DNA of 64,000 nt from contig CM057459.1 in the NCBI GenBank assembly GCA_016271365.2, positions 818,211,001 to 818,275,000 on the forward strand. Direction: 5' to 3'. The notes below the pieces were generated by a model. It worked only from the letters and a program-made list of their open reading frames with translations. It searched no databases and had not been told where the DNA came from. The translations under genes were made by a program, and so were the position numbers. The DNA is from Neoceratodus forsteri. Taxonomy: Eukaryota; Chordata; Ceratodontiformes; Ceratodontidae. Positions 21,730 through 33,533 of the stretch are shown here, one piece after another (the stretch's first letter is position 1; each line of letters opens with the position of its first letter).

Positions 21730-22900
21730 AAAGGCTTAAAAGCACAGGAACAATGGAAACCCTTGTCGTTTGCCATGAGATATCTTAATGGTGTGGGATA
21801 GCACTTCATTATAATAGAGTCTGGTGGATGGATTACTATAGAGAACCTTTACCTAGGTCACAAATTCAGGCAGAATATTATAGGCCTGGAGAGTCTCAAA
21901 AAGAAATGGCCACAAAACCCAATCAAAAGCTTCCTCAGTGTCTAAGGGGACCAAGGCCGTAGGGACACCATTCATCCCAGATGCCAAGATAATGTAATGA
22001 AGTTTACGTAAATGGTCAGTAGAAATTCAGCCCTTCATAAAGCCCACCTGTTCTACCCCAATTAGACCAACCCAAAGACTTCTCCTCATCCTATTGGCTA
22101 AGATTGTAGCTGATATTTTGAAATCAGCAATGATCAGAGAGATAAGGTGATAACTACTAGGGAGGAAGTTATCTTTGCCATGCTTTAATTAACAGGGTAA
22201 TATGGGTTTCAGTAAGTGAGTTATCAGTAAGACCATCTGAGTAAATAAAATCAAATACCTTCACCAGTACCAGCCCTAGCTCATCAATAAAAGGTTTGTA
22301 AAAATTAGACAAAAATGTGTCTAGGCCTTGTGCTCAGTCCATATTAAGTTGGCTGATGGACACAGAAACTTCATCTACAGTAACAGGTCCCTGAAGAATG
22401 GAACTCTGTGCCTCACAGAGACTAGGGAATGGGACACTATAGAGACATCCTATAATACATGTCAAAAGAAGGGGATTATGTTGATCACTAGCATACAAAC
22501 TTTCAAAATATTGTTAAAAACCTCCACAATTTCTTTCAGTTGCAAGGTGAAGCCTGGGGCTCCATCCACCTGTATACCCTTAACCACCCTCTGAGCTTCC
22601 AGATGTTGCAATCGAAGGGCTATCAATTTTCCAGCCCATTCACCTTGATCAATATATTGAGCTTTGGTTCTAAAATTTGCCAACTCAGCTTTCTCATGGA
22701 GGAGAGAAGTATATTGTGCTTGGAGGGTGTCAAAGTACATCCAAGTGTACTCTTGTGTGTTGGGAGCAAGCCCAGCATCTGTAGATCTCATCTGATGTAA
22801 GAGATTCATAGCAGTTTGTTGTCACTCTTTGTACTTTTTAACAGTTAACAGACTATTTCCTCCCATCATGGCTTTAGCCATGTAGAATGGAATTCCACTA
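21730..22900 (-). pseudogene. L1-type ORF2 fragment, antisense
   Basis: On the minus strand, 22809-22462 is open and contains 'YIDQGEWAGKLIALRLQHLE' and 'GAPGFTLQLKEIVEVFNNI', matching the L1 region between endonuclease and RT. Further along the minus strand, near 21950-21740, 'DWVLWPFLFETLQAY' and 'VKVLYSNPSTRLYYNEV' correspond to RT motif A and the segment leading to motif B. The element is truncated at both ends and has many stops. Its 3' part abuts the L2 tail at about 21720. Confidence 0.75.
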
Positions 22901-23395
22901 AACTGTCATTCTACAGTTCATGTGTATCATTCTGCAATTGCACCAAAAACGTTTGGCAGAATGGAGCAAAATGTCACCAAACACATTCAAAGGATTTGGA
23001 TCTCACTGATATCTGAATTTCAGAAAATGTCTTGAAATTTGTCAAATTTTATGACATTTCTCTGAATTCAAAACACACAGTTTCTGCCAAGCAATAAGTG
23101 CCACATGCAGAGGAATGATATTATCTGGGTTAATACTGCTCTGTGTTTCATATTATTTTATCTTTCCTGCAAACAGAATGCTTGTACTGATTGATACATA
23201 ACTCTATTAAACTTGTGTCAAAAAAAGGATAGCCAGAATAGTCAGAGATCAGTATCAACTCGACTAGCACAGTCAAGTGGCAGGTGTGAGAGGGCTGTTT
23301 TACTGGACTGAGGGGCCCTAAGATACATCTTGAACAGGGCCCTGGCAGAGCAGAATCTCAGAGAAGTGAACAGGTTAATGGCTAAGTGGAGGAGT
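22901..23395. other. No recognisable feature
   Basis: AT-rich DNA without ORFs. 'agaatggaattccactaaactgt' near 22885 pairs weakly with following sequence, but I do not regard it as significant. Confidence 0.35.
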
Positions 23396-23396
23396 C

Positions 23397-23800
23397 TTAA
23401 ATGAATTGAGGATTGGCCTGCGCTGCATTTTCAGAGAGGGGTTTGGGGACTGTTTTCCAATTCTGATCAGATGGAATATGAGGCATAGGAAGTAGGGGGT
23501 CAAGATCCCTATTAGGTATCCTGTGAGTTTGCCTGCCCAGAATATATCTCCTAGGAGGGAGGTATGAAGAGTATGGTTTTATAAAGGAGAACCCCACCCC
23601 AACTTGTTGTACATAGCACAGTGATAGATGTAAGGGGCAGTAAGCTAGGTAAACCTAAAAATGGCATTGACTAAAGTAGTGAGTTTGGAGATGCAAAACT
23701 GAGAGGCAGTAAATAAAACCACATCATCATAATCCAGTTTATGGAAAAGCATACATTCATCAGCACTCAAACCAATGTTGAAGGTAGCCAACTGTTATTA
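23397..23800 (-). pseudogene. LINE reverse transcriptase C-terminal fragment, antisense
   Basis: Minus-strand translation from about 23750 gives 'LDYDDVVLFTASQFCISKLT', 'HCAMYNKLGWGSPL' and 'GYLIGILTPY'. This is the order of conserved blocks in the C-terminal domain of L2/Rex-type LINEs (LDY-x-D-x-V-Y, then H-x3-LY-x-x-x-GW). No other part of the element is nearby. It has several stops, so it is a fragment. Confidence 0.6.
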
Positions 23801-24400
23801 TTAGTAGTAGTCATGGAAGCTTTATTTCTTTTGGCACCCTTCCCTGGAGGCTCAGGGCACCATTAAAGTATACACAGGCAGAAACAAAACCATCATCACC
23901 ATTACAAAATACACATGTAGAAGAGCAAAACAAAACATCATCAATATGTAACATGTTCATCCTGTACAGAGCACCAAGTTAAGTGAAATAACCTGTAAAC
24001 TGGACCATTGATATGAACACAGTAATCCAGATTTTGATTGAGCAGCATGGCAAAATATTTGTACAGTATGCATTATATTGTCTAGACAGTCACCTGATGA
24101 AGAGTGGATGCCTAGAGGGAGGGATTTAGATAGTTATTGTTTGCTGCCAAATACAGCACAGACTAATTGATTGGTATCAAACCAATTGTGAGTATTGTTG
24201 TAGACCAGTTGTATTTTTTTTCTATAAATGGGTTGGAGGGTCCTAAGGAAAAGATGATAGTAATGTCAGTGAATATTTGGACACTGCATGAGGTGAGGGT
24301 CTGGGGAGGTTATGAATAAAAACTGTAAATTCATTTACTTAGTTAGTATGATTTTGTTGACTGGGCAATGAGGGCTAGAAAATGCTTGCTATTTTAAGCC
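23801..24400. other. No confident feature
   Basis: 'cttttggcacccttccctgg' near 23835 followed by short AC/AT-rich sequence could be the 3' UTR side of an antisense LINE, but no defined end is visible. Confidence 0.3.
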
Positions 24401-24640
24401 CCTTTCTAGGCTGGTTGGGGATATAGATAAAACAAATTGAAACTGGACCAGATTCAGATGATTGTGGTACTATTGTACTGAATGGTGGAAAGTTAACCAG
24501 GATAATATGGAAATTCCCCTGTTCTTTTGAGAAGTGCCAAGGGATCTTTAACATCAGTGTGAACAACCACCAGAAACAACCACCAGATAAGGCAGTCAGG
24601 ACCTCATCATCTCATATGAAGGACAGCACACCATGACAGT
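24400..24640 (-). mobile_element. SINE (same family as 47895-54260), antisense
   Basis: Read on the minus strand it contains 'actgatgttaaagatccctt', 'ggcacttctcaaaagaacag' and 'gggaatttccatattatcct', matching the body of the SINE at 47895-48127 / 54150-54260. Unlike that copy, it has no LINE inserted at the GGGGAAT position, so it shows the empty-site arrangement. Confidence 0.65.
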
Positions 24641-26190
24641 ACAGCATTCCCCTACTATTGTTCTTGGGTACCAGCATTTAAGGAATGAGCTAGTCCTGTT
24701 GGTGGACTATAGCCTGTCATATCTTTGCCACATAAAAATAACATACCATTTCATTAATTTAACAATCAAACATGTCCATGCAAATTGAAGTGTTACCCTT
24801 TTACCCTATGCTGAAAGTAAGAACAGTACTTTCAAGGAGTTGTTTTTTGTATTGGTAATCTGTGATTAATTGCTTTGGAGTAGGACAAGGAATAGCACTG
24901 GGTATGTCATCAGGGATAACAATGGTTGGCAATGTAATTCAAAATTTGGTTTTGAACTAGGAGTTAACAACGGTGATGAGGACTTATGTGCTAATGTCTC
25001 TGCTTGTAAATCATAGTAAGATATAAACTATTCTGGTATGCCTAGGACTGTTTAATTTATACGAGTCTTGAAATTCACACAGGTAGGTGTGAATGCATCA
25101 TTTTAGGGACATAATAAGGTAGCAATTAAATGATTATCTGCTTGAGGTGCTCTTGAGCAATTGAGTTCTAAATGGAAGTGATTAAATATAACACTTAAAG
25201 CTGCATAAATTGCAACAATTGGTAAGATCTACTTTAAATGTTTAATCTTAAAGAGTAGTTAACACCTCCTGGAGAAATTTAAAAACAAAATATTTTCATA
25301 CAATTCAGTTTCTATTTCACATTAGTCACATGTATTTTTCAACCCCATTTCTTATAACTGAGGTTATTCACATGAAAACTGGGTTTTTATTCCATAAGCT
25401 GCAAGGCCAGATCAACTCCACAAGATAAAATGAGGGTTTCCATGCAAATGTCATAGTAATAAAAATGTGGAGAAGAAATATATAAAACATATAGAAAAGG
25501 GAGATGAGAAATATAGTGTACAGTATAGACTAAATGAAAATACTGAGCATGCTAAACTGTATGTAAAGTCATGTTTTTCAAGGATTTCCCTGGGGTGCAA
25601 GTAGCAGCTCTTTAATCTTCACATTTGTTAGCAAAAACAATAAAAAATTACTGTGATGAATCTTAAACATAAACTACCAAATAGCTACCAGTTAATCATC
25701 TTGAAATTGTTTAATGTCAGTAACAGTCATTTATGTGGTTCTTTCTAGACAAGGTGGCAGCTGCAGTATTTATTTAATCTGATTTCAGTCAGAAAAAAGA
25801 TACCAATTTTACAGTTTTGGGGATTTGTCAGATGGCTCTGAGTTAACACAATGTGCTACTATGCAGATGTGCCAGGTTCACATCACAGACCCAGATACAG
25901 ACACAGAGAAGGGCAAGGGTGAAATAAGTGCTATCAGAACATTATTCCACTTCAGAAGCAACTCTTATGGCAGGCAGGGAGATGCTATACAGGATTATGT
26001 GTTGGAATCTCAACAACAGAAGGCTGCCAGTAACCTGCAGAGAAAATGTTGAGTCTAGCGTAGAAGATCTGTGACCATTTCTGTCACTCTAACAAAGCCT
26101 AGAAACAATTTAGTTGCTACAGGTGACCACTGGTCGGCTGTTTCTTAAGCAGAAGGTCATCATAATTCATTAATACTCAACAGAAATATG
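24641..26190. other. No recognisable gene
   Basis: AT-rich sequence. A tRNA-like phrase, 'gttcacatc' near 25876 preceded by 'tggctctgagttaacacaat' near 25833, could be a degraded SINE head. The phrase 'gagttaacacaatg' recurs near 41325. Support is insufficient for a firm call. Confidence 0.35.
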
Positions 26191-26194
26191 GTAT

Positions 26195-27900
26195 ATGTCA
26201 ACAGAAAAGAAACACAGTGGTTCATCCAGTTTGCCCATTTCCCAGCAGAGAAACAGAAAATGTTTGCAAATAAAGGCCTGTCAGCATACCTAGACTGACT
26301 AAGCCTGTTAAGTTCTGGAACTATGCCCCTGCCAGTCCTCATTTCTTGCCGTTTGTCCCCCAGACTGTCACCATAAGTACTTTTTCTACCAACCACATGT
26401 GTGGGATGGAGTTGAAAGCTTTGCTGAACTCTAGGTACAGGACATGTGGTGCCTGACCCTTACCATGGCCTTTTTGTTATGAAATGAAAGAATTTATTCA
26501 GGTTCATCTGGCATTTACCTCATCATTATCATCCTCCACCTATTTCCCTCACCCCTCCTTCTTTAGACAGATCACTCCTTCCATGGTGTTGTGCTACTTT
26601 CATATGTGGTGAAAGAATACCTTCTCCCATTCCTTTACCACCTCTGCAAGTGTCTGCACTTCCTCCACTTTTACCTGACATACCACCGTGTTTGCCACCC
26701 TCATCATTACTTCACATGCCCCATCTCCTTCTGTCTGACTTATTTTGTATCCAATAAACTCCTTTCTTTTTTCCCTTACTGCCACTGCTGCCCTTTTTGA
26801 AAACCACAGTGACTTCTTACCAATCTTTCACTTCCATACTATCTTAGCCCTGTTTAGTTCCATTTTATTTAAGATAGCAGTCACTTGAGCAGAGCTCATT
26901 CACAATTGTGTCCTGCTAAGGCAGAACCTCTGATGACAAGCGGACATGTTACAGACATAAATAGTGCTAGATACTGTGAACAATATACTGTTGTCTCCAG
27001 TGGTCACTTTTTAATCAGATCCCATTTACTAGCCCCTCCTATTGTTGTGGTCATGTCACATCTTGCAATTGTTTCTCCCAAACACTTTCTCATTATCCTA
27101 AAATTACACTTCTGAAGTCCAGGACCTGACATTTTGCCATTGCTGTTAAGTTGATGCTCCAGCCTACATATAGCAACGTGAAACCTACAAACATCAGCAC
27201 CTGTCTCTGACCTGCCATATTGCTGATTGCTTCCCATCACTGTCTACTTCTTCATGTTGTGCTGAATGCCTTACACCACTGTGATCTAAACCATTCTCCC
27301 TCTGCCTACAATTTCCTGTACCCATCCAGTTTCAGTCCCCATAACCTGGCCTGCTTCCTGGATTTCTGAGGCTAAGTTACTCTTATTAACATATAATACC
27401 ACTCCACCTTCCTTTTCCATATTCCTTCTGAATATAGTATACCCGGTACCCCCCAATGCCCACTTCTGCTGCTAGTTCCCAAGTCTGTTACAACAACCAT
27501 GTCCAATTGTGCCTCAGCTATTAATGTCTGGAGATCATATGCCTAATTACCCAGGTTCCTAGCATTAGAACACGTTGCCCTGCATACTGCTCATTCCTCT
27601 CTGTCTTACCTCCCTCAAATATGTATCCTTAAGGCATTGTTTCTATGCTTAGTCTTGCTATTCTTTCTCCTGCTGTGTTCCACCACCCTCCCTCTGTTTT
27701 CTTCCTCCTTTCCCTTGTCCTGTTCCCCCTTTGTGACTATTTTTCCTGGTTTCCTGTTCTCTGTCTTCTCCAACCCCCACTCTGCTAGCTACAACTACCT
27801 GCACTAGTGTGAGGGGACACTCCTGACCCCCCCACTTATTTGTGTGGCTGTGCCTGTCCTAAATTGTACTGTCTCCCCTATCACCTAGACTAAGGTCTTC
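26195..27900 (-). mobile_element. Decayed CR1 LINE, antisense
   Basis: At 26225-26250 'catccagtttgcccatttcc' resembles the CR1 3' end seen at 63255. At 26410-26445 the minus strand reads a degenerate RT motif A (Val-Leu-Tyr-Leu-Glu-Phe-Ser-Lys-Ala-Phe). Up to 27600 the plus-strand text runs parallel to the antisense EN/RT region of the 2040-5280 copy, for example 'cccaggttcctagcattaga' near 27550. Frames are destroyed. It is much older than the 2040-5280 copy. Confidence 0.6.
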
Positions 27901-28205
27901 TGTAGTTTTTTTTGGTGCCTAAGCCCCAGCACCCTGGTTCCCTTCACGAAGGATACCAAGTTACGGAAACAATTTGTGCACTCATGTTGCAGAACAAAAT
28001 CTGTGACCATTATCTTGAAAAATGCTTACTCAAACAAGTGCTGTTGCCTCAAATTCATCCTGTTATGCAAGCTCCCAAAAGTGCCAGAGTGTGGAGGTAA
28101 TAAGTGAAAAATGTGTAAACAGTAGTGTAGCATTATTGCAGAGACTGCTATTGCCCATCTTTAACCAACTTGAATGGTCAGTCTATTGTGCTGGGTCTTT
28201 GCTCG
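27901..28205. other. No recognisable feature
   Basis: Short interval between two antisense CR1 remnants. No domain was recognised in the overlapping frames. Confidence 0.3.
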
Positions 28206-28660
28206 GGTGATCTTCATTTTATGTTCAAATACCTGATGGCCCTAGAGTCTGATCGTCACCCCTCCAGTGTACAGTATGCATGTGAAGACCTGCTAACCTT
28301 TCCTCATATGACCTTCACTACTGCCCCAGATCATCGTTCTGGTTTTCTTTGTATTGTCTCTTTACAGTCTGTATCCTTCTTGTTGTTTGGACTCCAGAAA
28401 TGTGCAGAGTACTCTAGGTGTGGCCTTACTAGGGATCTGTACATCAAATTCAATTCCTATAGATCTCAGCATCCTGCTTGCCTTCCTATATGTGTTGTTG
28501 CTCCTAGCAGGGGACTTTAAACTGTCACTAATGATTCCCAGTAAGTTTCTCTCCTCTTTCATCTACACCATTCTTACTTCCTCCATTCAGTAATTTGTTT
28601 TAGGGTAATTTTTACTGATTGCATCACCTTGCACTATTTATATCGCTCACCAGTGGAGTA
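28206..28660 (-). mobile_element. CR1 3' region remnant, antisense
   Basis: 'gagtactctaggtgtggcct' near 28408, 'actagggatctgtacatcaa' and 'tgcatcaccttgcactattt' near 28620 parallel the 3' part of the other antisense CR1 copies ('agtactccaggtgcggccca' near 2589 and 'cagtactccagatggggcct' near 63760). No ORF remains. Confidence 0.6.
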
Positions 28661-28841
28661 CCACAGGGGCTGGAGCTGGTGATAGAGGGAGGAGCTCAGC
28701 AGTCATGGCAACTAACTGAGCACACAACATGCACCCTCTCTCTTGGCATGATTAACTTGCACCAGTAGCTTCCGAAAGAAATTAGCTGAATCTGTCCAAG
28801 TCATACTGAGTTGAATGACCAGTACAAATGAACAGAGTTCA

Positions 28842-28985
28842 ATGTGTGGTACATAGCTCATTTCTTGTGAATATTTATGAGCTTGAATGTTACGTGCTTG
28901 ATGTTTATAGACGTAGACTTTGGCTTTTCTCTGTCTCCCACCTTTGGTGGAAGGCTGGGAAGTGTAAGAATTAAAGCCTAGCATT
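28842..28985 (+). repeat. Flanking repeat A
   Basis: 'tcaatgtgtggtacatagct' to about 28985 repeats, with roughly one change in eight by eye, at 33860-33995 beyond the Gypsy element. Both contain 'cttttctctgtctcccacc' and 'ttggtgga'. The Gypsy element therefore landed within a pre-existing tandem or duplicated segment. Confidence 0.75.
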
Positions 28986-29023
28986 GAGGGTGAAATAAGA
29001 GTGCCAGAAGGGGAGGAGGCTGG

Positions 29024-29224
29024 TGTTATGTATTTGAAATGGTAATGCATTGCGTTACTTCTGCCACTTGAGGGCAGCATTCCGATATGTGTAAGCTAGA
29101 AAGAGAGCAGAGAGAGTGTTGTTGTTGAAACTAGAGAGGCTCCTGAATAAAAATGAAAGCTGCTCTATTCCTGTTGCAGTGTGAGTTTGTTGAACAAGAC
29201 CAGATTAAATGTTAGAACATAACA
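29024..29224 (+). repeat. Gypsy 5' LTR
   Basis: 201 bp, TG...CA. It differs from the 3' LTR at 29053 (C versus A) and 29084 (G versus A); both positions are CpG in this copy. 'gaataaaaatgaaag' near 29144 could contain the polyadenylation signal (AATAAA). The LTR would supply promoter and polyadenylation functions. Confidence 0.97.
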
Positions 29225-29228
29225 TAAT

Positions 29229-29242
29229 TGGTGACGCAGTGT
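29229..29242 (+). promoter_or_regulatory. Probable Gypsy primer binding site
   Basis: TGGTGACGCAGTG starts 4 nt after the LTR. TGG is the complement of the universal CCA tRNA end, which is where minus-strand synthesis is primed. I do not assign the tRNA. Confidence 0.5.
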
Positions 29243-29345
29243 TTAGTTACTCTCCGGTACCTTACCAGAACGAACTGCAGCTGCGAGGGTTTTCCTGAGA
29301 CATAACTTTTGGACCCACGAGTGAACCTGCGAGAAACACAAAAAG

Positions 29346-30048
29346 ATGGCCACGACTATAGGACATATTGATGCCTTTGATGAAAATATGGAACAATGGA
29401 CAACTTATATTGAGAGATTTGGACATTTTGTCACAGCAAATGATATAAGTGATGAAAAACAAGTGGCTGTGTTACTGAGTGTCATGGGCAGCACAATGTA
29501 CAGTTTGCGGAGAAGTCTAATAGCACCAGAAAAGCCTGGGGAGAAAACTTTTGCCAGTATTGTGGAGGTCTTACAGACACATTTCTCTCCTAAGCCTGTG
29601 GTGATTGCTGAAAGATTTCGCTTTCACAAACGAAATCAAGCAGAGGGTGAGTCTGTTGCGCAGTATGTGGCTGTTTTAAAGAAATTAGCTGAGCATTGTG
29701 AGTTTGGCATCCATTTAGATGATGCCCTCCATGACAGATTTGTGTGTGGTTTGAAAAGTGAAGCGACACAGAAGCGTCTTTTAACAGAAGGTGGGACTGA
29801 CATACAAGAAAGCGATAGAGATCACTGTATTGATGGAAACAGCTGCACGGGAGGCTTAGCACCTAAGTGATTCCCTGAAAGTAAATGCTTTATCCTTCTC
29901 TTCTCCCAGAAAGCCTAATAAATGTGGTCGCTGTGGGAAGGCTAATCAAAGTGATAAGGACTGCTGGTTTAAAGAACAGACATGTCATAACTGTGGGAAG
30001 AAAGGCCACATTGGGCGATTGTGCAGAGGGAAAAAGAAAGGAGGGTAA
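29346..30048 (+). pseudogene. Gypsy gag (frameshifted)
   Basis: The gag frame opens at ATG 29346, with capsid-like text 'MEQWTTYIERFGHFVTAND' and 'FSPKPVVIAERFRFHKRNQ'. A frameshift lies near 29790, visible because the expected helix continues in another frame, followed by a TAG near 29855. Beyond it a nucleocapsid part has two zinc knuckles: 'CGRCGKANQSDKDC' (about 29920), which lacks the usual His, and 'CHNCGKKGHIGRLC' (about 29980), a proper C-x2-C-x4-H-x4-C. The frame ends TAA at 30046. Gag would build the particle and bind RNA. The product cannot be made in one piece. Confidence 0.9.
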
Positions 30049-30107
30049 ATCAATGGAAGCAAAGGGAAGCAATTTGTGAAATGTAGAAAGAGAGAAGTAC
30101 ATCGTGT

Positions 30108-30455
30108 GTGGAAACACAGGGAACGTGCAGTGATGACACTGATACTGAATTAGCATTGCACATGCTGACTCTTAAAGGGGAAATGGCAACCATCTGTGTA
30201 ACACCTGAAATTGAAGGGAAACCACTGAAAATGGAATTGGACACTGGGGCTGCAGTTTCATTGATTTCTACAGACAAGTATGAAACTATGTTGAGTCATC
30301 TACTCCTGCAAATGACTGACGTTGTACTGAGGGCATACACTGGCGAGGCAATTTCACCCGAAGGTGTCATCAAGGTGCAGGTGAAAATAAATGGGCAAAT
30401 GGCACTACTGTCTCTGTACGTGGTTAAAGGTAACTACCCTTCACTCTTAGGCTGA
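30108..30455 (+). pseudogene. Gypsy aspartic protease
   Basis: Open for 116 codons and ending at TGA 30453-30455. The active-site motif 'MELDTGAAVSLIS' (D-T-G-A at 30240-30251) and the flap-to-hydrophobic strand 'LLSLYVVKGNYPSLLG' are present. It would cleave the polyprotein. The terminating TGA sits where the pol frame should continue and could come from CGA by a single C-to-T change. Confidence 0.88.
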
Positions 30456-30599
30456 GAATGGCTGAAGAAAATACGCCTCAACTGGCAGGAGATAAGGACT
30501 GTCAATACGGGTGACCACAACACTCTAGAAGCAGTGTTGCAGAAACATGCTCATTTATTCAAGGGGGAGCTAGGGCACAATGAAGGACATTGAAGCCAG

Positions 30600-31240
30600 A
30601 GTGTTTTTGAAGCCACAGCACAAACCAAAGTTTTGTCAACCTCGCCCAGTACCTTATGCACTCAGACCGAAAGTGGAGGCCTAATTGACTAGCCTAACCG
30701 AAGCTGGAGTCTTGTCACCGGTACAGTGTAGTGACTGGGCAACACCAGTAGTGCCAGTGGTAAAGAAAGACAGGTCCGTGCGAATATGTGGAGACTTTAA
30801 AGTAACCATAAATCCAGTTCTGTGTGTGGAACAGCATACGATTCCATGCATCGAAGACTTGTTTGCATCACTGGCACAGGGCCAACACTTCAGTAAGCTG
30901 GATTTGTCACATGCTTATCTACAAATGAGAGTAGATGAAAACTCAAAGAAATATCTCACAATAACCACACAAAAGGGTCTCTTCTGCTATAATCGCCTAC
31001 CTTTTGGCATTGCATCAGCTCCAGCCATATTTCAGTGAGCTATGGACCAGGTTTTACGAGGTCTTCCAAATGTTCACTGTTACCTGGACGATATACTGGT
31101 GACCGGAAGGAATGATGCAGAGCACCTGAAGAACCTGGATGCAGTTCTGCAGTGATTGGAAGATTTTGGCTTGCATGTCCAGAAGGAGAAGTGTGAATTT
31201 TTCAAGACTTCATTGGAGTATTTGGGCCATACCATAGATG
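30600..31240 (+). pseudogene. Gypsy reverse transcriptase (three stops)
   Basis: RT motifs are visible across stops at TAA 30682, TGA 31036 and TGA 31153: 'LTEAGVLSPVQCSDWATPVV', 'VKKDRSVRICGDFKVTIN', 'HFSKLDLSHAYLQMRV' (motif A Asp), 'LPFGIASAPAIFQ' (motif B), then just past a stop 'HCYLDDILVTG' (motif C, both Asp intact). All expected catalytic residues survive, and the inactivation is by nonsense codons. It would make cDNA from the genomic RNA. Confidence 0.95.
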
Positions 31241-32829
31241 CAGCGGGCTTACACAAATCACCTGAGAAAGAAAAAGCGATTGTGGACGCCCCAGCACCGG
31301 AAAATGTGAGCCAGTTACGGTCATTCTTGGGCCTGTTAAATTACTATGGCAGGTTTATTCCTAATTTGGCCACGATTCTCAACCCACTAAATGGCTTGCT
31401 GTGCAAGGGGAAGTCCTGGTGTTGGACAGAGGACTGTGAGAATGCGTTTAAGAAGGCCAAAAAGCAACTTATTTCTCAAGATGTGCTCATTCACTATAAT
31501 CCACAGCTGAGCATCAGACTGGCGTGTGATGCCTCACCTTATGGGGTGGGAGCAGTTCTTTCTCATGTTCTACGGAATGGGGAAGAAAAGACAATTGCCT
31601 TTGCATCCAGAACTCTAAGCAAAGCTGAACAAAACTATGCCCAAATTGAGAGAGAAGCTTTGGCAACAGTGTTCGGAGTTCGCAAATTCCACCAATACCT
31701 CTATGGTCAGGAATTCACACTCCTCACTGATCACCGTCCCCTCACGACCATTTTCAGCCCCCACAAAGGTATTCCTTCCATGGCAGCAGCCAGAATGCAA
31801 CGTTGGGCTCTCTTGTTATCAGCTCACAACTACCGCATTGAATACAAGAAGGCGGCTCTTCATGGCAATGCTGATGGGCTCTCAAGGTTGCCTCTGCAGG
31901 TAGCCCACAGTGACAAGGTGGACACTGTCGATGTCTTCTACATCAGTCAGCTTGAGAAACTACCCATCACAAGTTATGAAATTAAAAAGGAGACAAAAGT
32001 TGATCCTGTGTTGTCTCAAATGTTGGACTTAGTAACAAAAGGGACTTTTACTGTGAACCAGGACATTCACAGTGAGTTATCACCATTCTACATCAGACGT
32101 AATGAGCTTTCAGTACAGCAAGGTTGCTTGATGTGGGGTGTCCGGGTGATTGTCCCTTCAAAGCTACGCACCCATGTTTTGGAAGAGCTACATGTGGGAC
32201 ACCCGGGCGTAGTGAGAATTAAGGCTTTAGCTAGAAGCTATATTTGGTGGCCAGGGATTGATTTGCAAATTGAGCAACAAGCAAAAACATGCACTACTTG
32301 TCAGCATGTTCAGAAAATGCCGTGTCCCTCACCTCTACATCCCTGGATGTGGCCAGGTGCACTGTGGCAGCGCATTCATGTAGATTTTGCGGGGCTGTGG
32401 GATGGACACATGTACTTAATTGTTGTAGATGCCCACTCAAAGTGGCCCGAAATTCAAGTCATGGACACTACTACTACCAGTAAGACCATTCAAGTGCTGC
32501 AAGGACTATTTAGCCGTTACGGGATTCCTGAACAGCTGGTCAGTGATAATGGACCACAATTTATTTCTAGTGACTTTGCAGCATTTTTGAAGTCCAATGG
32601 TGTGAGGCATATTCGTAGTGCCCCATATCACCCCTTGACTAATGGTCTAGCGGAGCGTTTTGTGCAAACCATGAAGAATGCTCTGAAATCAGTGGTGGGG
32701 GGTCTTTCACCTTACAACACAAGTTGGATAACTTCCTGCTGGCATACCGAAATACACCCCATGCTACAACAAAGGAATCTCCAGCAATGTTGTTTTTTCA
32801 GCGTAAGCTTCGCTCCTGTCTTGATTTGA
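31156..32829 (+). pseudogene. Gypsy RT thumb, RNase H and integrase
   Basis: The longest open stretch of the window (557 codons). It has the RT connection 'LRSFLGLLNYYGRFIPNLA'; RNase H with 'IRLACDASPYGVGAVLSHV' (first Asp), 'AQIEREALATVFGV' (Glu) and 'FTLLTDHRPLTTIF' (Asp); the integrase zinc domain 'HVGHPGVVRIKALA' to 'CTTCQ' (HHCC); and the catalytic core 'RIHVDFAGLW', 'LVSDNGPQFISSDF' and 'HPLTNGLAERFVQTM' (D, D-35-E). Near 32710 a frameshift diverts the end of the integrase; the correct frame continues to a TAA near 32875. RNase H and integrase residues appear intact. Confidence 0.96.
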
Positions 32830-32875
32830 TTAAGCCAGATGTGGCACCAGAGGTTTTGAAGAACCAAGAATCTTA

Positions 32876-33338
32876 AATACTGCACCAGCAAGCTCATTCA
32901 AAGGACAGACAGTTCATTGTTGGTCAAGAGTTGCTTGTTCGAGATTACCGGAAGGGGGAGAAGTGGACCCCTGGTGTGGTGACATCTCAGATGGGTCCAG
33001 TGTCGTATACAGTTGATGTTGAATCTGGAGTGAAATGGAAATATCATGCTGAACAGCTCCTAGATCTTCAGCAGTGCACAGATGGGGACACCTCCAGGGA
33101 AGAAAACCCACGGGAAATGTGGATTCCATCTGCCGTAGCTGACAGAAGCCCCACTACGGAAGTCTCAACACCTTCTGAAGATGCAAAGGAGGAGGTGGAG
33201 AGGAGCAATGGTGAGGCTGTACAACCACCAACTGAGGATCAGAGGGAGGTACCAGACAGGGCAGCCATGCCAAGGGTTGCTCACGAGAGGTGTTATCCAT
33301 CCCGAATTTCAAAACCTCCAGATCATTTGAACCTGTGA
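32876..33338 (+). pseudogene. Gypsy integrase C-terminal region
   Basis: The continuation of pol after the TAA near 32875. An SH3-like segment 'VGQELLVRDYRKGEKWTPGV' and 'SYTVDVESGVKWKYHAEQLL' is followed by an acidic, proline-containing tail ending at TGA 33336. 'V-R-x-Y' and 'W-x-x-G-V-V' are typical of the post-core region of Gypsy integrases. Confidence 0.85.
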
Positions 33339-33522
33339 GACATTTAAAAGAAACAAATGTTTTGTGTAGTTAGAGAGCCAGATCATATTATTGTGGCAGA
33401 ATAATTCCCTTGACTGGTTCGAGGCCTGGGGCAATCTACCCCCTACCTCTAGCATAGTATAAACCATCTTAATAATAGCGAATAATACTAATATTTGTTC
33501 ATTTGGTAACAATATAATTTAG

Positions 33523-33533
33523 CGTGGAGGAAA
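33523..33533 (+). promoter_or_regulatory. Gypsy polypurine tract
   Basis: GTGGAGGAAA directly before the 3' LTR at 33534, in the position where plus-strand DNA synthesis is primed. Confidence 0.75.
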